From the NCBI GenBank assembly GCA_907164885.2, contig OU015498.1, positions 124,685,727 through 124,749,726 on the forward strand: DNA of 64,000 bases, read 5' to 3'. The position numbers and the translations under genes were made by a program. Each line of letters opens with the position of its first letter. Within the stretch, counting starts at the first letter, position 1. The DNA comes from Dolomedes plantarius. Lineage: Eukaryota; Arthropoda; Arachnida; Araneae; Dolomedidae. Under the pieces are notes generated by a model, which did no database searches, had not been told where the DNA came from, and was given only the letters and a program-made list of their open reading frames with translations. Positions 1 through 10,640 of the stretch are shown here, one piece after another.

Positions 1-2
1 GA

Positions 3-350
3 CTCCATCAGGACAAAGCTAGCAGTCACACATCAAAATCCACTGTAAATTTCCTAAAAGTAATGAAACAAAAAACTGGTATCAAGGCCATACCCTTCAC
101 TGATATCCCTACTAAATCTCCCGATGTATCACCTATGGACTTTTGTGCTTTCGGACTTTTAAAATCTGCATTATCCAAACGTCGTCCCAAAACCCTTACA
201 GGACTCTGGAAAGCTGTTCAGGAGGAATGGGATAGAATACCTCGTCTGACACTTCAAAAGGCATTATTATCCTGGAAATTGCGGTGTCGAAAGATAGTTC
301 AGAATAAGGGATGTCAAATAGAACATTTAAAACACAAGAATTTTATGTAA
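3..350 (+). pseudogene. Mariner-like (DD41D-type) transposase, C-terminal fragment
   Basis: The reading frame is open from the window edge to a stop at 348-350, so the 5' part lies outside the window. It carries the second catalytic aspartate in QDKASSHTS (residues near the start) and the third in SPDVSPMDF, with 41 residues between them. That spacing is the one known for the DD41D (rosa/Visitor-like) branch of the Tc1/mariner superfamily. The downstream stretch ending in a basic tail (SWKLRCRKIV) is the usual C-terminal arm of such transposases. The DDE/D nuclease would cut and paste the element in the nucleus. No terminal inverted repeat was recognised downstream, so the 3' end of the element is not placed. 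It is called a pseudogene because only the C-terminal third is visible; an intact upstream part cannot be excluded. Confidence 0.7.
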
Positions 351-475
351 TTTAGTTTTGTGAATACGTCTAAAAATGTGTGAACAGCCTCTGTAGAATC
401 CACAATATAAATTTCAGGAAATTCAATATCTTACCCCAATAGTTCTCAAATTTACAACACGTCCATTACTTTAAA

Positions 476-712
476 ATGACTTCAAACACAAGCGTATTTA
501 TTTTAAAAAGCCGCATAGAGAGAAATCAGTCAAGACAATCTTACAGACAGTCATTTATTGAACAGTTCGGAATTCAAATGCCAGTTCATATCGTCGGTAG
601 AGTCTTAACGCTTTACGAACAGGATGATAACATAAGAAAAGGGATTAAATGTAAAGGGATAGATACAAGCATAACGGAGCTAAGAGAAAAAAGATGCAAC
701 TTCAATCGATAA
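476..712 (+). pseudogene. Possible DUF4817-type helix-turn-helix remnant
   Basis: A 78-codon frame has a pattern typical of the N-terminal DNA-binding helix-turn-helix that arthropod mariner-like elements carry (Pfam DUF4817): a run resembling RQSYRQSFIEQFGIQMP followed by a recognition-helix-like stretch (VGRVLTLYEQ). The usual Gly-Arg-Pro hook that should follow is not recognisable and the frame stops soon after. It lies downstream of the C-terminal fragment at 3-350, which is the wrong order for one gene, so it probably belongs to another decayed copy. The match is by eye and weak. Confidence 0.35.
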
Positions 713-1287
713 CAAGAGCGCCGAATGGTCGTTCGCTTGACCTACTTGGGGGAAAAATCAATCCGCAGAAATTTCAAATACAGAAACATGAATTCTTTAT
801 GTGCGTAACATATCATGATAGAGCAGTGATTTTCAGTTGATGCTAGCTTCAGTCTCGGGACTCCAGTGTAACTATACTGCTGAATTCTTAATACTAGAAC
901 TAAAGTAACAGCATGCTAGTGTCAGTTTTTGGTGAACAAGCGAAAAGATTCATGCGAGTTGGGAGTACGTGAAGTTTCTCTCGAGGGAAGACTGAAACGT
1001 TGGAAACATCTTGCAATATTTTATTTACTAATTGCTAATGCTCGAGATGATTTTTTTAGCGAAAACTAAAAGTTACGTGATAAGAAATTTAACAAAAAAT
1101 AAAGATAACACACGAAGAACAATTCACAACAAGCAAATAATGATCCGGACCACTATCCTTTTTTCTCTGCATTTATTTTTTCTATTTATTTTTTAATTTC
1201 CTTACTAAATATTTTTAAACGCATCTAAAAACATATTCAATTCCTACATTTAAATAGCTTTATGTCTATTCAGTGGTATAAGGTACA

Positions 1288-1290
<3 letters not shown>
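713..1290. other. No gene seen
   Basis: AT-rich sequence without a long reading frame or recognised repeat, apart from short A- and T-rich runs. Confidence 0.5.
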
Positions 1291-1291
<1 letters not shown>

Positions 1292-1340
<49 letters not shown>

Positions 1341-1390
1341 TATATAGATAGATAGATAGATAGATAGATAGAGATAGAGAGAGAGAGGGG
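1292..1390. repeat. Compound microsatellite (TA)n-(TAGA)n-(GA)n
   Basis: About 50 bases of TA dinucleotides pass into TAGA tetranucleotides and then GA dinucleotides ending in a short G run. Confidence 0.95.
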
Positions 1391-1492
1391 GGTTGTGTGT
1401 TTGTGTAATAATAACATACCACCAGTTTTTATTGCTATTCCATTAATTCTCTACTTTTAATAGTCTTTCTCCTTATGTAACTCTTTATGTTC

Positions 1493-1950
1493 TGTGTGGC
1501 GCCCAGCTGTCGCTAGGCATATTGCACCATAGATGATCACGAGGACAAACGAAATTAACTTTCGTTTGTTTTCGTGTGACAGTCGACGTGCGCGTCACTC
1601 AGCATATTGGACATGGGGTGAACAAGACCCTTAATACTCTCTCCGTCGAAAATATCTTTTGTGAATAATTCCCAGTCTTTATGCCTTTCACAAATGTTAT
1701 ACAACTAAATATCAGTATTGTAGGCAATGTATACGTGTTAATAAATTTATAATTCACATCAACTGGACTGTTTGACTGGATTGGATGCCGCTCAAGCCCG
1801 ACTACAAATTTTCAATCCAAGAATACACCGCCAGCTGTAGCGACCTGTTATTCTGTTTCTGATTTCCGAATATCGCTTAAGTGCCGTCCAGAGAATTGTT
1901 ATAACAGATCCAACTAAATATCAGTCCTGCAGGTAATGTGTACAAACTAA
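1493..1950 (+). repeat. Possible decayed LTR-like sequence with an internal tandem duplication
   Basis: The stretch is richer in GC than its surroundings and begins TGTGTGGCGCCCAGC, which looks like the 5' edge of a retroviral-type long terminal repeat. It contains an AATAAA-like signal near 1739. A roughly 60-base unit occurs at about 1695-1766 and again at 1898-1952. The second unit is interrupted by the MITE at 1953-2878 and continues at 2879-2905. No primer-binding site, polypurine tract or second LTR was found, so the LTR reading is only a suggestion. The tandem duplication itself is seen directly. Confidence 0.3.
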
Positions 1951-1952
1951 TA

Positions 1953-2878
1953 CAGTGGTACCTCGACTTACGAGTTTTCGAGATACGAGCATTCTCTCGG
2001 TAGATTTTTTGCTTCCAGTTACGAGCTAAAATTCGGGTTACGAGCAAGCTTCAGATATCCCACCGCTAGTTTGACCAGCGAATGCCATGTTACGTGCTCA
2101 TCAAATGAGAACACAAGAAGCATATGATATCTACATATTTATGTACAATTATTATACAATTGTATACATATTATTCTGAGACCACTATCCAGTCTTAAAC
2201 ACTGAACAATTATCACCCGGGGCCGCTTGCTCTGCCCAAACTTGCGTCGCCCTCTGAAACCGAACAGCGCCCAACCTCTCTCACAGAGAGATAGCTTCAA
2301 TTCCCTCCCTCCCCCACTGGAACTCCCCATGGGGTCTAAGGGATGGGATGACCTTGGTCCTAGGATCGCAAGCTCTCCCCCTTCTACGGATTATCAGAGA
2401 AGAATCTGGACATTACAGCCACAGTGAACGATGCAACTATCGCCCAGCTTCCGTGTCTCACTCATTCACTTTAAGAGAGTAGCTGGTAATAAAAGCGAAA
2501 GTGAGGAAAGCGGGGCGAAAAGGTCAAAAATCAACAAATAAGATTTAATTTTCCAGTTCAGCATTTCTCCTTCTCTTCCATCAGCATCTTTAAGTCTGAT
2601 CTCCAAGGTAAATGTTGTACATTACACTTAATAAAACAAATTTATTGCAGTACATTTTACTGTATTGCGTTTTTATACAATGTTCGTCGTTTATAAGCAC
2701 ATTTTTCTTATTTAAAAACATGTAACAAAAAATTGCGGTGTTTTGGGGGAGCCCGGAACGAATTAATGGCATTTCCATTCATTTCAATGGGGAAAATTGA
2801 TTCGAGATATAATACGAGTATTTCGAGTTACGAGCCCCGTCGTGGAACGAATTAAACTCGTAAGTCGAGGTACCACTG
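1953..2878. mobile_element. Non-autonomous Tigger/pogo-like element, TA target duplication
   Basis: It starts CAGTGGTACCTCGACTTACG and ends with the inverted copy of that sequence, and TA flanks both ends (1951-1952 and 2879-2880). The interior repeats the subterminal words cgag/ttacgag, which in pogo-type elements are transposase-binding sites. It encodes no transposase: the longest internal frames are short and lie in a GC-rich core (about 2215-2420) of unknown origin. Insertion into TA and CAGT-type termini are characteristic of the pogo/Tigger branch of Tc1/mariner. The uninterrupted sister copy of the target at about 1735-1750 supports the TA duplication. Confidence 0.8.
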
Positions 2879-3473
2879 TACATTTATAATTTCTATCAAT
2901 CGAAAGTTTTGCAGAATAAGTACATTTAACATCATTTAAAGTTTGTTAAATTGTTCCAACCTGCAGTATCGCAAATAAATATTTAGTATATAAAATATTT
3001 ATTCAAAAAGTATTTACCTATTGTTGTATGGGTCATTCCATGCAAAATGAGCAAAAATTTTAAAAAAGTGGTGGCCCTATGGTAACAGATTTTAATGAAA
3101 TTTGGTACATAGGTTCAGTTTATATATAAAAAAAGGTATCCAAAATATTTTTGTTCAAAATACATTATTTTGGTAGTTTTCAGCATTTAAATGAGTTAGG
3201 ATTTTGAACAACGCCTGTGCAAGTGCTCAACATTGCATGTTTGAGCTTCTGTATCTCAATAACTACCTAACGTAAACTAAAAAAATTTATATTGTTGTAA
3301 TCTCTATAAAATTGTCTATTTATCTAGTTAATAATAATAGTTCTTAAATCATTTGACAATTTTTTATTTAATTGCAAAAACTGCAAATTTATCAATTTTG
3401 AGAAAATTAAAACTTTTCTGGGGGCTAAAGGAATATAAAGGCATATCTGAAATTAAGGCCCCATTAATTTCCT

Positions 3474-3504
3474 GTTATGGGGCCTGAAATTAAGGCCCCA
3501 TAAC
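3474..3504. other. Perfect 12-bp hairpin inside the 4.5-kb element
   Basis: The arms GTTATGGGGCCT and AGGCCCCATAAC are separated by 7 bases. The word ctgaaattaaggcccca also occurs directly repeated just upstream (from about 3448). It lies in the non-coding 3' region of the transposase gene, so an end-processing or 3'-UTR role is possible but unproven. Confidence 0.75.
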
Positions 3505-4011
3505 TTCTAAATTTTGGAAGTTGTATTTCATCTCCTTCATCTTGAAAATAGTTCAAACATTTCAAAACATTTCATGAAATGCTCATTTTCCCCTTTATGT
3601 TGCCAAAAAAAATTAAATGAAGGAAACCTCTAACACTAATGATACTGTGCAAACATATTGCTCTATATGCCTATTATATACTTATAAAATATCAGAATTG
3701 CCTTATGATTCCTAAAGCAACTGGGTTAACTTAAAATAACACTGTTTTACGTCATATATGCACATTAAGAGTTCCAAAATTATTACAGTAATGAGAGAGA
3801 AAAGCCCATATGAATTTAAAATTTATTCTTAGAAACTATTCTAAAACTTTACTTTTAAAACACAAATTATTCATTTGAATTTCAAACTAGACAAAAAATA
3901 TGTTAATCATATTAATTTCTTCAATTAAGTTTATCAAAATCTAGTTTCAATCCACAACTTTCAGCCTATTTCTTTTGATATGCTTCTTCGATCTGATTAA
4001 AAGTTATTTGT

Positions 4012-5250
4012 TCAATTTTGTATAATCTTAATGTTGATGAGATAGAAGGAACTGGTATTTTCATTAAAAAATGATATATTTTCTAGCGGTACCCAGCAAT
4101 TATCATCTTTAATAGGCCACGTGAAATGCAAAGAAGGCCCATGTGGATTCATAAACTTCACAAGAAAATCACTTTTATCTGCTGAAATGTCTGTCACAAC
4201 ACCCAGCCACCAATGTTTATCATATATACAGCATACAACTGATGAAAGGTAAATTTGGCTTGGGGTTGGTATCAAAAATTTTTTTAAAAATCTTTCTTCT
4301 TTTAGTGTTGACTGAGATAAGTAGGAAACAAGGATTTTAGATGTGCAATTAGGAAGTGGCACATAACAATAATAGTTACGTGTTCCCAAAATGCTCGTTG
4401 GAACTTCATAAAATCGTTTTTTAAGCTCCTTTCCAATGTTAATAATTTTTGTTGATGGTACATAAAAGAACTTTATGTTTGAAATAGTAGTACTGCAGAA
4501 GTTGAAAAGGTCTGTTGGATTTAGAATTTGGTTTTCATAAGCTCGATGCACACTTGCCCTTGTGGCTAATCTTTTGCTAGTTCCACCAATGCCATCGCAT
4601 GCACTTTTGCCATGGCTTGTGGCAAAAAAGTGCCATTCTGCTTTTAAACCAAAATCTAATTCATGGTGGCAAATGTTGGAAAAGTTCTTTCTGTTTTTGT
4701 ATTGGGCGGCACAGCCATCACTGAAATAGATAAGTTTTTTTACAAAACTAAACTTTTCTTTTATATAGGGAATTACAGCATCCTCAAAAGCAAATACTGT
4801 TACTGTGTCGTGTATAGTATGGCCACTAATGACACATATTGAAAATGTTAAAAGCTGGTTTTCCTCATTTTTGCCATATACAACAAATGGGTGAAGTGTT
4901 GTCTGACTGTTATCCCTGTGAAAACCCTGAACAGCATCCTGCACTACAAATGCATAGTTTTCTGCAAAATCAAGGAGAATGATGCATTCTTCCTGTGAAA
5001 TATTAAATTTCATATCCTTCAAAAATCTTGATTCCGATTTCGCAATAAAATGGTGTTTTGTTAAATCTGACATATTGTTTACAAATGTGTCTAGAAATTC
5101 TTCTGATGGAGCAACTTGAGTAATTAATGTGGATCTGTCCGTAGCAATCCAGCGCTTGTAAGTTATTTCTTCGGCATCTGTAAAAAATTCGAATCTTTCT
5201 ATTGCTTCACGAAACGTTTCTTTTGGACACTGAGAACATTGTCCAAACAT
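4012..5250 (-). CDS. Longest open part of that transposase: catalytic core and C-terminal domain
   Basis: The frame encodes 412 residues. Acidic residues likely to matter are D94 in LLDFAENYAFVVQD, D178 in YFSDGCAAQYKN, and the block HFFATSHGKSACDGIGGT around residues 208-224. Spacing and context look like an RNase-H-fold DDE/D transposase, but which residues are catalytic is inference. The C-terminal 90 residues (CCIYDKHWWLGVVTDI, then FMNPHGPS and WVPLENI) resemble a small Tudor-like or SH3-like barrel that often ends this protein type. I recall similar uncharacterised proteins in cnidarians, fish and arthropods, without a name I can give safely. The start codon is not the real start: codons upstream (CDTEKEKC) continue in frame to about 5294. 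Confidence 0.7.
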   Translation of the reverse strand: MFGQCSQCPKETFREAIERFEFFTDAEEITYKRWIATDRSTLITQVAPSEEFLDTFVNNMSDLTKHHFIAKSESRFLKDMKFNISQEECIILLDFAENYAFVVQDAVQGFHRDNSQTTLHPFVVYGKNEENQLLTFSICVISGHTIHDTVTVFAFEDAVIPYIKEKFSFVKKLIYFSDGCAAQYKNRKNFSNICHHELDFGLKAEWHFFATSHGKSACDGIGGTSKRLATRASVHRAYENQILNPTDLFNFCSTTISNIKFFYVPSTKIINIGKELKKRFYEVPTSILGTRNYYCYVPLPNCTSKILVSYLSQSTLKEERFLKKFLIPTPSQIYLSSVVCCIYDKHWWLGVVTDISADKSDFLVKFMNPHGPSLHFTWPIKDDNCWVPLENISFFNENTSSFYLINIKIIQN

Positions 5251-6477
5251 GCATTTTTCCTTTTCAGTGTCGCAAACATAAATTCATTAGATTCAACAAC
5301 GAAAAATAAGGTTTAATTGAATGCAGAATAAGTTTCATATTTTGATGAGTGATGCACACACAAACAGAATGTGTACCACTACTCCCAGCTAATATGCAGT
5401 TTTTTGGTCTTAGTTCAGCAAATTTGCTGAATCCAATTTTTACACTTTCATGTTGTTCTTTAAACTGTTGATGAACTTCTTTTAAATTACAAAGAACCAA
5501 TCTTTTTTGTTTTTGCACTTTACCTTCATCTGAAATTATATTAATTAAATCTTTTTTCCCAGGACATAAATCACTCACATCGACTCACATCATCAGATTC
5601 ATAAAAACTTTGAATCATTGATATAATATTGTCTGCAATTTTCTCGCCTTGTTTTTCATTAGGTTTCCCAAGAACACCAAATGACTTTTTCACATGTCTT
5701 GCTTTTCTCACTAAATACATTGTGGTGGAAAACTCTGTTTTTGTTCTTTCAAGACTCCAGCTATTTGGAATAAGAATTAGAATTTGAATTTTATCAGCAT
5801 GGGATGTTGCTTCTGCAAACTTAGTCTTAAGCTCTTTCAATAAATAATAGAAATCATCAGTTGTTTGGTCAACAACTGGTGCTTTTTCAATTTAAGTAGG
5901 TTTTACCTGCAATGCAGTAGCCAAGTTTTCTTTTGCTGTTGAGATAATTTTGTCTAACTTCCTTTTTCCGTAATGCTTTCTTTGATCTTTGCTGACCTTT
6001 TTGATTGGTGAGTCTCCCAATTATTGCAAACTGCTATTAAATTTCTCAACCTGTAGCTCAGATATTTCATAATCAAAATCGGTTTCATCCTCTTTTTCAA
6101 TTGAATTTTTCACTCTTGTTTCACATGTTGGACAGATTGATTTGCCTGGTTGTAGCAATCCAAGACATTTCTTGGCAGCATCTAGTGTTATTATTCGTAA
6201 AGACCTTTTTCACTGGTTTTTTATGATTTTTGAAGGGATCACAACATGTTCTCCCAAATAAGTGTGTATATTTTTGCAGATACACTTGTTAATGGTGAAG
6301 ACAAATTTTTGCAATCTTCCAACCTAATCTCAAGTGCAGTAGCTCTCTGTCATCATCTGTAAACTCAGAAACTTCTTTAAAACCTGTTCCTTTTACATGG
6401 GTCTTGTGGCAGCTTTCTCGAAAAATTTCTCCAATATCACAGTTTGAGATTAGAATTTTAGTATCAAAATGAGACAT
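4012..6477 (-). pseudogene. Decayed transposase gene of the 4.5-kb element
   Basis: Four minus-strand frames in order form one protein. Positions 6477-6289 start MSHFDTKILIS and end at a nonsense codon, but the same frame then continues with a Cys/His-rich segment (LFGRTCCDPFKNH). A badly broken linker follows at about 6190-5841. Positions 5840-5571 and 5578-5264 are in different frames, a frameshift lying at their overlap. A second frameshift near 5290 joins the third frame, which carries the catalytic-looking region. Recognisable family blocks are SWSLERTKTEF, ELRPKNCILAGSSGTHSVC, a CxxCxxC-like cluster near MFGQCSQCP, and the core described in the next entry. It probably acted as a nuclear DDE-type recombinase on the 26-base ends. 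At least one nonsense codon and two frameshifts mean this copy cannot make the full protein. Confidence 0.75.
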
Positions 6478-7532
6478 AATACATACACTTTAAGCCTAAT
6501 GTTTAATATTTTAAAGAATATTTGCATATTTGATAAATAAGATATAAAGAATAAAGAAATTTGAAAAGAATATTTTAATATATAATATTTGAATATATGA
6601 ATATGATAAAGAATATTTGATTATTTCCTAAGAGACTACATAAGAAAATTAAAAACACTTCACTAGCAAAGGTTTACTACAAGAATAACATTTGTATTTC
6701 ACAAAAGAACACCTGAACAAATCAAAAACACTTCTCTTTCAAATTTAATCTATATTGAACAAGCAAGAAATGGAATTTTTTGTAAGTGGCGCCATCTATG
6801 TTTGCTTTAATAATCTACAATATTTTCGTTAATGCTGCTCCAGTTAGAAGTATTCCAAATGCAAAAATAAGCTGAAGGCAATAATGAAAATTTTACGATA
6901 CATAATAGACACATTGATCTATATTATTACTTAATTTAAATATGTTAGGAGATTTCCTTCATGTTCAAACATGGATCATAAAAAGTACAAAAGTTGCCTT
7001 TCCCAGATTTCTTCCATCTTAAATAACTTTTTTTTCCCATTTAGGAATAAAAACACAATTATTATATTTTGTCAATATATTTGCTATAAGCAGGGCTCTA
7101 TTTTGTATAATTTTCAATATTGCCAATCAATTCCTAGACACCATAGAGCTACTTGAAATATGAAGCAAATTGAAAAATTTTCAATATTTCTCCATCTCTC
7201 AGATTCATCAATGATGACTGTTAAATTTTATTTTGAATTTTTCTGAGAGAAATTTTTCCAAAGATTATAACGATATAAAATTTTAAAATTTATGTTTGTA
7301 ACTTAGTGAAAAAAAAAGGTTATAAACATGTTACTTTTAGCAGTCGGAAAATTTTTGTTATTGTGAATGCCACCTTTAATTGTTTATAAATAAAAAAAAT
7401 ATACATTTCTGAAATCTAATATTTTCCACGTGCTTATAAGTGTATGTTATCTACTTAAATATAGAATTTCATTAAATTCTGTGACATGTCAGCCACAGCT
7501 GATTTGCTCATTTCGCATGGAATGACCCGTAT

Positions 7533-9674
7533 GTAATGCCATTTCATATAAAGTAAAGGCAAATTTGGCACCCATTTAAAAAAAATTTTGTTGTGCGGAT
7601 ATTAATCTTATATTGAATACTGTTATAAAGACATTTTACTGTATTTCAGCAAGGTAACACAAATTCTACAGTAAATTAAACTAAATAAATGTCTTCCCTA
7701 TTTTTCTGGCAGTTGTAGTTGATTTTCCATGCCCTCCTTGTAAAATCTCTAATGTAAAATTTAAAAAATAAATAAATAAGTTGCTTACTAGTATCTAACT
7801 CCCTCACAATAAATTCTGTTGTAACAGCAACATTTTTATGTGTAAAGAGCAACGCAAAGTTGGTAACAGTAAACCCAATAATTTATTAACCTGTGCAAAG
7901 CTAAAACCAAATTTACGACCAAAATAAGAATACCAACCGACAGCTTCCGCATACCAAACATAATTCACCGTTCTCCTATGTAATTAGAAGTATTCCACTC
8001 ACCTTAGATAACTACTGCTCTCCTGAATCTTATGAGGTCTGTTGTACAGCAGGGTTCAAAACATTAATCTCAGCCCAGCACAAGGTTACTCTAGATAAGA
8101 GCATGGCTACAATAAGACCTCCAAATCCCGAAACTTGCTCGGATTTTTTTTTTAAATAGTAGACGAAAACACCTTCTTTTATCAACTATTTGGTTTCTAA
8201 AACATAAATCGATACTTCTAAATTTTGGATACCCTTTCTTGTTCCTCGTGTGCCGGAATGAAAATGATGAGAAAAAAATTATGAGAATGACGAGATAATT
8301 GGGAAGAATAGCGACAGCAAAGGAGACAAAAAAAAAAATAAAAATAAATAAAATATGGAAATAAAAAATGCGACAATATCTAACAAGTTATTAAAATCGC
8401 CACAATTTTTCAGTAATGTATGTAATAAACAGATAATTAAAATAAGTTAAACTAAATTCATCATTTAGACGTGATAACGAACTAAAGAATAGAGTAATTA
8501 CTAGCGTAATATTCGTATTAATGTTAGAAGACATGATGATTTCAAATTAGCACGCTATAAAAAAAAATTAAATGTAGAATTTTGTTATCTTTTTATTAGC
8601 AAAGAATGCAACTATTTCCGAACACTTTATTTTTCCTTATAGTTCTATATTTCTCTATCTTTTTACAAACTTCAACATTCCGAGACACCTATACTTTGAA
8701 TTTTTTTCTGTAGATGAATAAGGAAATTATTTTCACTTGATCACGTTTCAAAACCCTTTTTCAATGCAATTTTCAAAACCCTTTTTCAATGCAGATTTTA
8801 AACATACGTTAGGCATTAAAAATTTAATGCCTAACGTAGCTTAATAACTCGTCTATTTCCATTTATTTGAAACTCTTTATTAATGTAGATATTCTCCCAA
8901 TTCCTGTAAAAAAAATGCCTTGTAAAATGGAAAGGGAAAAAATAAGATTCTGAATAATTTCAAAATAATTCACCGGGATGCTGAATGTTAAAAGACGATC
9001 ATTTCCGGAAATTCCAGTGATAAAGAGGTTTTCATAATGAAATGAATAAATTTAAATCCAATATCCCAATCATTTGAAAGAGAACTGTAATACCAATCTA
9101 TCATCTTCAGTATCAGTTGCTCAGATTAATTTTTACCTAATATTGAAGTCCTTTTCAAATCTTACAGTACAAGAAGAGACGTATTTTCTTTTCCAGACGA
9201 AATTAAATAAAATAGTAATACTTGTCTGTAATAACTTTTTTTTTTTTTTTTAACCCGGAGAAATTGAAAGTTTTGAAATTATCTTTATGAAAGAGAAAAA
9301 TAATTTCTTTGTGTTTGAAATGATAATTTCAATAAACTTTTAATTCTGAACTATGATAAGCAATGCATAAAATTAATATAAAAAAATATTTATTGTAAAA
9401 TTTTATATTATAAGCATTGGTGAAAATAAATATAGTCAAATCGCCACAAATACGCTCAACAAATTCATGCCATTAAATTGAAAAGAACTACAATTTGGTC
9501 TTAATCGTAATAAACTTTACAGTCTCACATAGGACAATGTTCAACGATGCGCAATGTTGGTTTCAAAAACCCCGTTATTTAAAGAATTGAGTACTAAGTA
9601 GCCACTAGAAACTTTAAAAAAGATTTTAAAAGGACGATGTTCGTGACAACGCAATACTAAATAATATATGATAC
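7533..9674. other. No gene seen
   Basis: AT-rich intronic sequence. The only structures noted are a direct repeat of tttcaaaaccctttttcaat near 8748-8792 and the palindrome listed separately. Confidence 0.5.
8805..8838. repeat. Perfect 34-bp palindrome with 2-base centre
   Basis: The arms TACGTTAGGCATTAAA and its complement TTTAATGCCTAACGTA flank two bases. It would form a strong hairpin. No flanking element was recognised. Confidence 0.85.
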
Positions 9675-10031
9675 TACAGTGGACGCTCGTTAATTCGAAC
9701 TCAAAGGTTCTCAGACAAAAGTTCGAATTATCCGATATTAAGAGAAAATATATAACTTTAAATGTGTATCACTGAAGAAGAAGCTCTCCTAGTATGTATA
9801 ACCCCAAAAAATATATTATACTATGTTATCTAAAGTTAAACATATTAAAAAGCAATACAGACTTACCTTAATCATAAAATGAAGCAGAAGATATGCAGTA
9901 TAAAGTAAACTTTTATTAAAAATATGAATTACACTTTGGGGAAAAACTGTAAAATGGATGTTTGGTTCTGTTTATGATGCCTACATTGTTCAGCCAGCTT
10001 CTCGATTTGAAGTAAACATTTCAATTCATTT

Positions 10032-10640
10032 TCAGAGGAATGTTCCATCTGAATAAATGCTTTCAACAAAGCATTTATTCAGATGGAGTAGAGTTTTAAT
10101 AGAGTCCATTATGGCTTTGTCCATTATGGCCGCATTAAAAATATCTTTCGGCAGGTAAGTAGAGAAAAGCCCTGGCAGTTTCCTACCGATATTAGTGCAT
10201 ACGTCTTCGTTTACACCAGAGTTTTGGCCACATACAGTTTGATAAGAAATATTTTGCCTTGACTTAAATCGAGAAAGCCATCCATCACTGCATTTAAAAT
10301 CTTCAATACCCATTCGACTTGCCAATTCATCAACCTTCGTCAGCACTAGGGGTCCATTTATCGGAAAATTTCGATATCTAACATCTTGGAACCATAGCAG
10401 TAGAGCTTTTTCTAGAACTTCTTGGGACGCATTTCCCATGCGTTTCCTTCCTCTAGCAAATTTTGATTTTTCCCATGAATCTAAAATTGACTCCTTGTTT
10501 TTCAAATTAGTTGACAAGGCATTTTTTTTAATTCCATAGTCAGCTGCTAACTTTGTTTTGCATTCGCCATTCTTTACTTTCTTTAAAATTTCTACCTTTG
10601 TCTCCAAAGTTAGGGTTTTGTACTTTCCACGTGTAGACAT
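10032..10640 (-). CDS. Tigger-like protein with DNA-binding domains but no DDE domain
   Basis: The 202-residue frame opens with MSTRGKYKTLTLETKVEIL. This is a CENP-B N-terminal (psq-like) helix-turn-helix at residues ~5-55, followed by a CENP-B/Tc5-type second DNA-binding domain at residues ~60-150 (IEDFKCSDGWLSRFKSR). After LFSTYLPKDIFNA the sequence jumps straight to the C-terminal tail, so the roughly 200-residue DDE_1 nuclease normally found there is missing. In this copy the tail is further altered by a hairpin-shaped insertion (10045-10086) that changes the last 20 or so residues. By family knowledge the intact protein would bind the element ends and move them. This one could at most bind DNA. 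Confidence 0.75.
   Translation of the reverse strand: MSTRGKYKTLTLETKVEILKKVKNGECKTKLAADYGIKKNALSTNLKNKESILDSWEKSKFARGRKRMGNASQEVLEKALLLWFQDVRYRNFPINGPLVLTKVDELASRMGIEDFKCSDGWLSRFKSRQNISYQTVCGQNSGVNEDVCTNIGRKLPGLFSTYLPKDIFNAAIMDKAIMDSIKTLLHLNKCFVESIYSDGTFL
10045..10086. repeat. 19-bp-arm hairpin created inside Tigger copy 1
   Basis: The arm ccatctgaataaatgcttt is followed by 4 bases and then its exact reverse complement. The sister element at about 33675 has only the first arm, so the second arm arose in this copy. Confidence 0.9.

Larger units (their letters stand above)
3030..7528 (-). mobile_element. 4.5-kb terminal-inverted-repeat transposon of unassigned superfamily
   Basis: Both ends carry a 26-base inverted repeat beginning GGGTCATTCCATGC, with one mismatch between 3030-3055 and 7503-7528. 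The element is flanked on each side by GTAT (3026-3029 and 7529-7532), a 4-base target-site duplication. The interior encodes, on the minus strand, a broken transposase spread over 4012-6477. The remaining 0.9-1.0 kb at each end is AT-rich and non-coding. Superfamilies known to make 4-base duplications include Sola and Chapaev. I cannot assign this one from sequence alone. It is a complete-ended but mutated insertion. Confidence 0.85.
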
